Origin: Hydrangea macrophylla
Lineage: Eukaryota > Streptophyta > Magnoliopsida > Cornales > Hydrangeaceae
NCBI GenBank assembly: GCA_033977485.1
Contig: CM066988.1
Span: 51,149,649 to 51,213,648, forward strand
Direction of reading: 5' to 3'
Length of the DNA: 64,000 nucleotides
Made by a program: the position numbers and the translations under genes. The notes under the pieces were generated by a model, which saw only the letters and a list, made by a program, of their open reading frames with translations, had not been told where the DNA came from and searched no databases. Below are positions 55,407 to 64,000 of the stretch, in pieces (positions within the stretch are counted from its first letter, which is position 1; each line of letters starts with the position of its first letter).

Positions 55407-56401
55407 TTTTTTGTCTGAGAAAAAAGCAAAGCAAAGGAAGACATCAACAAATGAGATAGCTAAAGCTGCAAATTTGATTGTGCATGTGTGTGTCTCATAT
55501 AAAATGAATATTTGTATGTATAGAGTGGGGGTATAGCTATTTGTAATCTAAGGTGAGGAAAGGAAAGAAGGAATGTGAATTTTTGGAAAATAATTATTTA
55601 TAAATAAGGCATTTAATGCTATGTATTCAAAAATTGAAAATTCCATAATTGTTACAAACGTTATAAACTTTTAATTTACCTTTAAGTTTTGCAATTGTGG
55701 TCGAACTTTTTCTTCCACTAATGAAGGAATAATTAAAAATGAACGGTTCTACACATTTTTTTTTATGGAAAATTCTACACGTTCTTGTTTGACGAAGAGT
55801 TTGAAAAATCTATAGTATATTCTACCTCTATTTTTTATCAGATTGGATTATAATGAGAAGAATTGCTAATATTGTGACACGTGGCATTTAGAGATGGTGA
55901 TAGAAATGGCATGGGGGCATTCGTTCTCTTGGGGACAGGTGGTATAGAGTCTTCCGTATTATAATATAAAGAATAGATAATAAGATAAGATGTTTCTATA
56001 TTCACAAATTAAAATATATTTATTGTACATCAATGATGATATGAACTTTTTTTTCCCAATAAATGCTACAAATTTCTCCATTAATTTTTTTGTTACAAAT
56101 TTAATTTTTATTACAGTCATTTTAGGAAATAAAAAATGTAAAAGTTAAAAAATTTGTGCTCATGACAAGTGGCATGAGAAGCTTCCATATTATAATAACA
56201 AATTAAAAATATATTTAGTGTACACCAATGAATGATATGAACTTTTTTTTTTCCCAATTAATTCTACCAATTTCTCCATTAATTTTTTTGTTACAAATTT
56301 AATTTTATTACAATCATTTAACGAAATAAAAAAAATATAAAATAAAAAAAAAATTGTGCTCAGGCCACGTGGCATGAGAGGCTTTCATAATATAATATAG
56401 A
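54333..56401 (-). mobile_element. Non-autonomous Helitron, block B copy, with a nested Helitron
   Basis: CTAG at 54333-54336 and an ACCCGTGCAATGCATGG hairpin mark the 3' end on the minus strand; the 5' end is TCTATATTATATTATG near 56401 (an alternative is 56410). It is homologous to 35178-35827 but includes the 1412-bp insertion at 54566-55977. The body has two tandem copies of the GCCACGTGGCATGAGAGGCTT-type 5' region. No protein is encoded. Confidence 0.75.
54566..55977 (-). mobile_element. Helitron nested within Helitron (1412 bp)
   Basis: Inserted precisely between A (54565) and T (55978). The minus-strand 3' end is the hairpin CCGTGCATTTGCACGG then CTAG; the 5' end is TCTATTC. Block A lacks it and shows the joined site. 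A (GA)n run is at 55360-55402. An 88-residue frame at 55028-55294 has no recognisable similarity and is not called. Confidence 0.85.
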
Positions 56402-56410
56402 TAATATAGA

Positions 56411-58446
56411 TTCATCCACTGTGTTAGGGTCATCTTTCTTTCTCTCTCTCTTTCTTTTTTTGGTGTATAATGTAGATTTACAGAATAACAAAAAAAAGTA
56501 TAGAATTCAGAACCACAAACCAATAACTCCAAGTAGTTGGACACTTAATTAATATGCTTATTAGTTTCTCCAAAATAGAAAATACTTGGGTGCCTTTATT
56601 TTTATTTTTTTTTTACTATTTTGAAGTGTGGAAGATCTACGTGAACAAGGGTGGGTTTTTTTTTTATTTTTTATTTTTTTATGTAGCACACATGTAGACC
56701 ATTTTTTGGAGTAGCTAGGTAGACCAATTGTATCTTAAAACAGTAACCTGTTTTTTTATAAATGTTTTGTTTAAAAATGTTTTCTAATTATTCTTTTAAT
56801 AAACTGCATTTCTGCATTTTTTTTTTAAATAAAATGTTTCTAATCAATTATTTTGAATAAACTAGTTTTAACAAATTATTTTTATTAAAATTAAAAATAG
56901 GTTTTTGGAATCAACCCACGAGCCAACTCGTGGACCAATTCGCCAAACAACCTGCGAGTTAACCGCTTTAGTCCATAGACCCACGAATTAATGCACTAGT
57001 CAAGTCACCCTATTTTAGCCGGTAAACTCGCCCTACCTCGTGGCTGCCCAAAATTCACTCAACTCGGGCGGATCGACCCGTTTTACACCTTTAATCACTA
57101 CGGGATAGATTGTTGGCCACAAGAGTGGTTCTGTCCACTCAGCAACACCAATCATGCCTTAACAACTCACCCTTTTGCATTTTTCCCTTGTTGCAAAATG
57201 AAAAAAATGAAGAAGTGTGGTTGCTGTCAACACCTACTTGGACCACCAGAAGGTGTGGCCACATGGTAAGACTTCTTGGTTTCCTACTAAGAGGTCCTGT
57301 GTCTGAGTATGCCTCTTGGCATTTCGCAGTGGTGGAAGCTAACTAGTGGCCACCACTCACAAACCTAAAAAAAACATACACACACACACCTGATTCGTAG
57401 GCCCGACTTTGACCCCAAGCCACACAAGCAATGTCTTGGGTCCCCGAATTCCAAAGGGCCCCCAAATTATACTCTTACATACAAGCTCATATATGTGTAT
57501 ATATAAAACCGATCCCAATTAATTATTTATGGTCAAAATGCATGGGATAGCTGAGAAAGAAAAAAAGAAGACCTGATAATCAATAATGATCACAAATTTT
57601 TCCAAAAAAAAATTACGATACAAAAAGAGGTAAAGTTCCTCTTATTATTGGGCTTTTTTCTTTTCCTTTTTCTTTTACTTTTTTTTTTGTTGAACTTCTT
57701 TTTATTTTACCAGAATAATGAAATTAGTTGATAGGAATAGCATGAATTATATTTCATGACAAAATGTATTATCTACAGAAGTAGGTACAATTTTATCTAT
57801 AGTTTCTGTAATATCATTTTACTCACCTTGAATTTATGCAATTTATTTATAATGGTGTCTAAATCTCAATGATTGAAATATTCTTGCAAAGTGTAATTAA
57901 TTCACAGAATATGGTTGTTGAACTAAAAAAATACTAAAGAAAAGTCTCCTAATCAAAAGGTGTTTTTTAAAGCTTTTGTTTGGGAGGATGCTTACCCTTT
58001 GAATGCTCCTTTAATTGTTGCCATTGCTTTTTCTTAATGAAACGTCTTTCCATAAATAAAAATAAAATAAAATAAAAAAGTACTAAATAAAAATTGACCT
58101 TGACTGAAGTTTACCATTAAATCCTTTCATCTATTTCGATCGTAGTGCTTAAAACATTGAAGATTCCTAGTTTCATTTATTATTAGCCAAGTATAAAGCA
58201 ATATATGCATGGACTAAAAAAATTTTACCCTGTGCCGTTATTTTCAAATATTATTTTTTGCATTATAAGAAATATCTTTAAAATAAATTGGTTAAACTTC
58301 AAAAAAGGACCAACTGGTTTTAATTGGCTTTGGATGAACCCACAAACTCAATAAAAAAAATAAGTAGCAACTATAATTTGTATTTTCTAACTTACCATTT
58401 ATTATTTACACGGGTCATAACTCATATGAGAACCTTTTTTAGTTTT
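56411..58446. other. AT-rich spacer, no gene seen apart from SINE-like piece
   Basis: Long T-rich and A-rich stretches without coding signal. Includes CAACCCACGAGCC..ACTCGTGG inverted words at 56910-56935. Confidence 0.5.
57250..57390 (+). mobile_element. Second tRNA-derived SINE-like sequence
   Basis: GTGTGGCCACATGGTAAG (A-box-like) and GAGGTCCTGTGTCTGAGT (B-box-like) at about 40 bases spacing, then GGTGGAAGCTAACTAG and an A-rich tail with a (CA)n end. Only this copy is seen. Confidence 0.45.
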
Positions 58447-58620
58447 GGGTAATACTTGGGACACAACCTTCATACAACTTTTATACAACCTCCTCAAAAG
58501 ATGTGTCTATCTCTTTCCTGTGTCACTGTGGGGTTCAGTGACATCATAAGAGAGAGATAGACACATCTTTTGGGGAGGTTGTATGAAAGTTGTATGAAAG
58601 TTGTGTCCCAAATATTACTC
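58447..58620. mobile_element. 174-bp MULE-type MITE
   Basis: Almost entirely palindromic: GGGTAATACTTGGGACACAA against TTGTGTCCCAAATATTACTC, and AAAGATGTGTCTATCTCT against its complement. A perfect 9-bp duplication TTTAGTTTT flanks it (58438-58446 and 58621-58629). Confidence 0.95.
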
Positions 58621-58885
58621 TTTAGTTTTAATCACTTATGCGCATTGCTTTATGCTAAAACCATGGTGAAATTGGTTCTAATACTACAAATATTATATTC
58701 GCTTTTAAAAAATAATTTAAAAAATTGGGTTTAATATTTAATTAAGAAAAATAAAGTAATCAACTTCAAAATTGAAAGTGAACAAATAGAAGCTGACCTT
58801 TTTGCATTAACATTATCGTATGTTCTAGGTATCCTCTTCTAATCAAGCGGGCTTTGTCTAAATGGTGTGACCTCTCTCTCCCTAG
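58621..58885. other. AT-rich spacer, no gene seen
   Basis: No coding or repeat signal found. Confidence 0.4.
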
Positions 58886-59099
58886 TGTGAATATATCAAA
58901 TAATTAAAAGAACAATAAAGGGAAAAGATAAAAGAGAGATAGAGTTTCTCATAACACCAATCTGTATGAATGAATACAATAGAAAAAGGAAGAGACAATA
59001 ATAGGATATCTAAGTATACAGTATTACCCTAATATAAAGTAAAAGACTAAACTACCCTAAAGTAAAATAAAACTAATTATAATAGCTAACTCTAATACA
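58886..59099 (-). repeat. 3' LTR of interrupted copia element
   Basis: About 214 bp with TGTGAATAT..CTCTAATACA ends on the plus strand, directly next to a C-rich (purine on minus) tract at 59100-59114. Its partner is not in the window, so limits are inferred from the ends. Confidence 0.65.
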
Positions 59100-59114
59100 C
59101 CCCCCTCCCCTCAA

Positions 59115-61384
59115 ACTTATGATGCTGCAGCTAGAAACATAAAGAGTTTGCCAACTAAAAAACGAAAATACTGAATCGGATGTGACTTTGTAAACAAATC
59201 ATCAATTTGCGCAGGAAATAAAAAAAAAACAAAATGCAAAGTGATAGCTCCATGCTTAAGGTGATGACGAGTAATGTGACAATCAATCTCTATATGCTTG
59301 GTCCTCTCATGGAAAACTGAATTGTGAGCAATCTAAATAGCACTCTTATTATCACAATAAATCGGTGAAGGGCGAGGAAGAGAGACACCCATATTTGTAA
59401 GTAGTCGGTGTAACTAAATAACCTCAGGGGTAGTCGAAGTCATAGCACTATACTCAGCTTTTGTGGAAGACACTACAACAATATCTTGCTTCTTGCTCTT
59501 CTAAGAAATGAGAGAATCACCCACAAATATACAAAATCCAGTAACAGACTTGCGATCTGTAGGATCACCGGCCCAATCAGCATCAGAGTATGCATGCAAC
59601 TCCAAGGAAGAAGATGACGAAAGTAAAAGACTTTGAAACCGAGTGCCCCTCAAATACCTGAAAATACGATACACAACAACCCAATGAACTTTAGTAGGGG
59701 AAGTAACAAACTAACTAACAATACGAACATCATGAGCAATATCCGGACGAGCAATAGTAAGATAAACCAAGCTACCAACAATAGTGTGATATAAGGTAGG
59801 ATCAGGCAAAGGAATGTCATCAGAAGGGGAAAGACGAACATTAAGCTCCAAAGGTGTATCAACAATCTTACTATCAGTGAGGCAAGCATGCTCAAGAATG
59901 TCACATGTATACTTAGACTGAGAAAGAAGATAACCTTTTGGAGAAAAAGCTACTTCAATCCCCAAAAAATAACGTAGTGGACCTAAGCCCTTCATTTCAA
60001 AACAACAAGCTAATTCAGACTTCAACACTGCAATTCCATCAACATCATCACCAGTAATAATCATGTCATCAATATACAAAGAAAGCATTATACGACCAGC
60101 AGTGGTATACCTGATAAAGAGAGTTGAATCATACTCACTCGAGGAAAACCCAAAGGAGGCAATTACAGTGGAAATCTTCTTAAACCAAGCTCGAGGGGCT
60201 TGTTTAAGACCATATAAAGCTTTCTTAAGCCTGCAAACTTCACCAGGACTATGAAAAACACCCAAGGGAGGAACCATATAAACCTCCTCTTGGAGGTCTC
60301 CATTCAAGAAAGCATTTGTAACATACATCTGTGTTATATGCCACTAACGAACAAAAGCAACTGCAATAAGAGTACGAAGAGTAGTCATTTTAGCAATAGG
60401 AGAAAAAGTCTCCTCATAATCTATACCATACTGCTGGGAAAAACCCTTGGCAACCAATCTTGCTTTGTACCGCTAGGAGAGATCATGAACTGAAGCTAAA
60501 ACGGAAACAAAAGAATCTGAATAACAAGAATCAACAAAATCAGGTAATTGAGTGGACTTACGAGTGCGAGCAAGATAGCGAGGAGGTTCCACAGCCTCAA
60601 CAGGTGCTTGGGTGGCCTCTGGAAGGGAGGTAGCATCAGGCGGCAAGGCACTAGTATCAGTAGAAGTAGAACTATGAGGTGAGACAATATTAGTGGTGGA
60701 TGGGGCTCGAGCGGACACACTATCGGTATCATCAGAGAATGGGTCAAGATGGATGAGATCCGATTTAGTCAACTCATGGTGATTATCAGGAATAGAAAAG
60801 AAAGGTATGTGCTAAAGAAACACAACATGGCAAGAGACATATAGTTTCTTAGTAATCAGGTAAAAGCAACGATATCCCTTCTGACCCTCACCATAACCTA
60901 GAAAAACACAAATATCAGACTTTGGTAACAATTTAGTACATTATACACGAGGTTGAAGGACAAAACAAGTACAACCAAACACCTTTAAGGAAGAATAATC
61001 AAGAGCATGCCCATACAATTTTTTAAAAGGTGACAGACTTAAGCAGTGAGAGGATGGAATTTTATTAATCAGATTAGCAGCAGTAAGGACAACCTCTCCC
61101 CAAAAATCACTAGGGACATCTATAGATAATAAAAGAGAGCGAACAGTTTCAATAATATATCGATGTTTCCATTCAGCAACACCATTTTGCTCACGAGTGT
61201 CTGCACAATAGGACTGGTGAATAGTTCCATCTAAAGCAAGCAACTCATGAAATTTATAATAGGTATACTCTCTACCTAAATCACATCAAAAACATTTTAT
61301 GACAGCAGAATGTTGAGTTTTGACACAAGCACGAAAGGTATTGTAAATATCAAAGAAGTTTGAACGACGTTTCTTAGAAAAATC
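59115..61384 (-). pseudogene. Copia integrase/RT/RNase H remnant
   Basis: The open segments 61243-60941 (integrase core end: REQNGVAEWKHR, VFGCTCFV), 60772-60473 (linker) and 60328-59711 (reverse transcriptase with [13 protein letters not shown] and YIDD at residues 85-88) are all in one frame and separated by stops. RNase H words (ELHAYSDADWAGD, VVSSTKAEYSAM) follow in frame down to about 59150 with further stops. The original gene was a single frame. Confidence 0.85.
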
Positions 61385-63002
61385 TGGTAGGAAACTGCGT
61401 TCCCAGAATCTATTGACAGTGCGTATAAGTTGGTACTGCAAAAAAATTACATGAAAACTACAATAACCCTACAAGGGCGGAACTAGGGTTACCTTGAACT
61501 GCAAAAACGGATTGCTGTAGTAGACGAATCGAGAACACGGGCTCGATAACAGCTCACGATCTTCTACCGTATTCCTTTGCTGCCAGAATATCGAACTGAG
61601 TGTGGGCTTTTTCGAAATCCTTTTAGTTTTCTGCTCTTCCCTCTTTACGTTCTGTTTTCTATTCCTAGTTATAACACTCTCTTTGATTGCTGTGACGATT
61701 CAATCCCGATCACATTGATCCGACAAAGATGTGTTCGTCAGGAGGACTAAACGATCTCCGATTTACTTGAATTTTTTACAGCAGCTCCGTCTCAACGTCA
61801 GGAACGTTGTGTAAAAAATTCAGCAACTTTCGATTAGTATCGAGCTGTCCGAAGCTCTTTTAGTGAGCGTTGTCCGACGCTAGCAATCTTCACTCCTATG
61901 TCTCTTGAATGCTCACAGAGACTAGGGTTTGGTGGAAACCCTTCTAGAAGAAAGCTAGGAGGTCAAGGGAAGCTTAGAATATGAAATCATGCAACCTGAG
62001 AGAAGAGCCAAGGCAGCATATATATAGGCTACGACAGGGACCATAAGAAGTCAATAAGGAATAGGCTTCCTAATGGAATTAAGAAACCCTAATTCGAACT
62101 GAATCAGATTCCTATTTCCATAAATTATAATTCATACCACTAAAGAATTATAATTGCACTCCTACCCTTATCTCAAAAATATATTTCGAGCTCCATGTTA
62201 TTAAATGCTTATTATCTCCCCACGTTAAGATTACAGATATCCATTAATTAAATATAATTACTGACAATCACATTTAATTAATCTCTTAAAATTCCTTGAG
62301 ATCCTCTGCTTAACTTATCTGATATGTCGGATACAAAATCCACCTACAGGGTTTGACATAATCAAAACTTATAAGCTTTCTCAAGGGGATATCATCAATC
62401 CCAAAATTGAGACATGGATTCCATCATTAATTAATATCCACCACACAATTAATATTGTCACCCAATCTAATGAGATATTGACCCATTTAAGGATCTCACC
62501 CTTTTAGGGATCAAAGTATAAATATCAAATGTACGTGTCTATAAATTAAATTAGGATTTTGAGCATAAGCACTCATAATAGTCCTGAGGTATTAATTATC
62601 TTATAAGTCAGTATAAAGATAATTACCCCAAGTCGATCCCGTTTAATACACAAAATGTACCACCATGGTGAGTTGAAACTATACCGTTTCCCGCAGTCAA
62701 AACAAACCTACTACAACATCATGCTGCAGTCCTACCGATGGTGTGTCCAATCCATCTGAGACTGTAAACCAAAATCTTACATTCTACAAGATCCAATGGT
62801 CTGATCTTCCCTGTGCAAGCCGAACTCTACACACCAAACCACCTACTATGTAGAGTGAAAGACACACATGCATAATATTAAATAAACAATATAATGCAAT
62901 TATTGCCCACACAGATTCTCATAAAAAATGGATTAACTGATTTTATTAAATGAATAATAAATCAACTACATAAAGCATGGCTTTTAGTATACATCCCTAA
63001 CA
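61385..63002 (-). repeat. 3' LTR of copia family B (1618 bp)
   Basis: Homologous to the solo LTR at 37308-39259. It lacks the foldback insertion and has about 300 bp (61660-61960) not found in the solo copy. The minus strand begins TGTTAGGG and ends CTACCA where the solo copy has CTAACA. Confidence 0.93.
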
Positions 63003-63993
63003 ATCTCCCACTTAGACTTAAAGCTATGAAGTGACACACCTCACTCCAACTAATGGCTCTACCTCCTAGGGTAAACATACATCCTGAGGTAGACTTTCTG
63101 GAATCCCTATCTGACATGAAATCAGATCTGTATACCCAATGGGTACAAGATTGTCTGCTTGGTAAACTAACATATCGAACTTGGTAAACTAACATATAGT
63201 CTCGATTCCTTTTTAGGTACTTGAGAATATTTTTCATCGCAGTCCAATGTTCTTGCCCTGGATTAGACTGATATCTACTAACCATGCCAACAGCAAAGCA
63301 GATGTCAGGTCTAGTACATAGCATAACATACATTAGGCTTCCTACTACCGAGGCATAAGGAACTGCCTTCATCTTCTCTATCTCATCAGGTGTCTTAGGA
63401 CACTGATCCTTAGATAGAGTAATTCCGTGTCTGAAGGAAAGGAATCCTTTCTTGGAATCTTGCATGCTAAATCTTGCAAGAATATTGTCAATATAAGTGC
63501 CTTGTGACAAGCCCAACATCCTATTCTTGCGATCTCGCATAAGCTTGATTCCTAGGATGTGACCGGCTTCTCCCAAGTCCTTCATATCGAATTGACTAGA
63601 TAACCATACCCTTATAGAAGATAATACCCCCATATCATTTCCGATTAGCAAGATATCATCCACATATAGTACTAAGAACACCACCACGCTTCCATCATGT
63701 TTCTTGTGCACACAGGATTCATCCGCACATTGATCAAAACCAAAAGACTTGATTGCTTGATCAAAGCGGATATTCCAAGACCTAGATGCCTGCTTAAGTC
63801 CATAAATGGACTTCTTAAGCTTGCACAACATGTGTTCTTGGCCCTTTGCGATGAACCCGTCTGGTTGCACCATATAGATGCACTCGTCAAGATTCCCATT
63901 AAGAAATGCTATCTTGACATCCATTTGCCAAATTTTATAATCGAAATGTGCAGCAATGGATAAGAGAATCCGGATAGACTTCAGCATTGCCAC
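62962..63993 (-). pseudogene. Copia family B RT, RNase H truncated into the LTR (partial)
   Basis: An uninterrupted 343-residue frame at the window edge. It has DVKIAFLNG near residue 25, YGLKQASRSWN, the catalytic YVDD at residues 110-113, and MKDLGEA. The RNase H begins (DSRKSTSGC) but after AISW the sequence jumps to the region just before the polypurine tract, and the frame reads through it into the LTR (ending HALCS). Most of RNase H is therefore missing, which should block autonomous transposition. The direct repeat TTGGTAAACTAACATAT (63157 and 63180) marks a further small duplication. Confidence 0.85.
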
Positions 63994-64000
63994 CAGCGAA

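Larger units (their letters stand above)
58886..61384 (-). mobile_element. Ty1/copia element (3' part), interrupted at 61385
   Basis: 3' LTR, polypurine tract, RNase H, reverse transcriptase and part of integrase on the minus strand. The coding order and short LTR resemble the element at 198-4722. The 5' part beyond 61384 is displaced by another insertion and lies outside the window or is lost. Confidence 0.88.
61385..64000 (-). mobile_element. Copia family B element, 3' part, runs off the window
   Basis: Has a 1.6-kb 3' LTR with a polypurine tract AAGTGGGAGAT next to TGTTAGGGATG, then reverse transcriptase upstream on the minus strand. It is inserted into the integrase of the previous element; the left flank AAATC (61380-61384) would be half of the target duplication. 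The rest of the element lies beyond 64000. Confidence 0.92.

Overview
The window is repeat-dense plant nuclear DNA, most likely from a flowering plant with a large genome. I find no convincing single-copy host gene, tRNA, rRNA or organellar insert. Nearly everything is transposable elements nested in one another, and I could date the order of many insertions from target-site duplications (TSDs) read directly in the sequence. The species cannot be named from what I see.

Layout. (1) 198-4722: a complete but inactivated Ty1/copia element (minus strand, TSD CACTC), inside or beside an old, diverged Tat/Ogre-type LTR (about 4723-7068) that also carries a 602-bp PIF/Harbinger-type MITE. A fragment of a second copia LTR family (about 7078-7540) and a palindromic MITE (7562-7819) follow. 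(2) 8267-34351: a young Ty3/gypsy Tat-lineage element on the minus strand (626-bp LTRs, TSD ATATA), 26 kb long only because a 13.8-kb gag-only Ogre/Tat-like element (13512-27353, plus strand, 3.3-kb LTRs) lies inside it. The host element encodes Gag and a full-length PR-RT-RH-aRH-INT polyprotein on the minus strand. Between pol and its 3' LTR it carries two genes on the opposite strand, in tandem, each with its own duplicated G-box/TATA promoter; the second has three frame-preserving introns. (3) 34352-41243: AT-rich DNA with a tRNA-like SINE, Helitrons, a 1.95-kb copia solo LTR (with a 637-bp foldback element inside) and local duplications. (4) 41244-53870: a decayed chromovirus-like (Tekay/Del type) Ty3/gypsy element on the minus strand, with an extra acidic reading frame ahead of gag and a related solo LTR inserted in its 5' LTR. 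(5) 53871-58885: the continuation of a segmental duplication of region 3 (SINE and Helitrons again, with a 1.4-kb Helitron nested in another), a second SINE-like sequence and a 174-bp MULE-type MITE. (6) 58886-64000: the 3' part of another copia element, cut at 61385 by a copia element of the same family as the solo LTR, which runs off the right edge.

How the parts work together. Gag, protease, reverse transcriptase, RNase H and integrase reading frames are the usual retrotransposition set. Most copies here are broken: nonsense transitions in the copia elements, one in-frame stop plus a homopolymer shift and an RNase H active-site change in the young Tat element, and no pol at all in the inner element. 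The feature most worth a second look is the duplicated, spliced antisense transcription unit at 9120-13511 (continuing at 27354 after the inner element). Function of those antisense proteins is unknown; I infer only that they are former or present genes carried by the retrotransposon.
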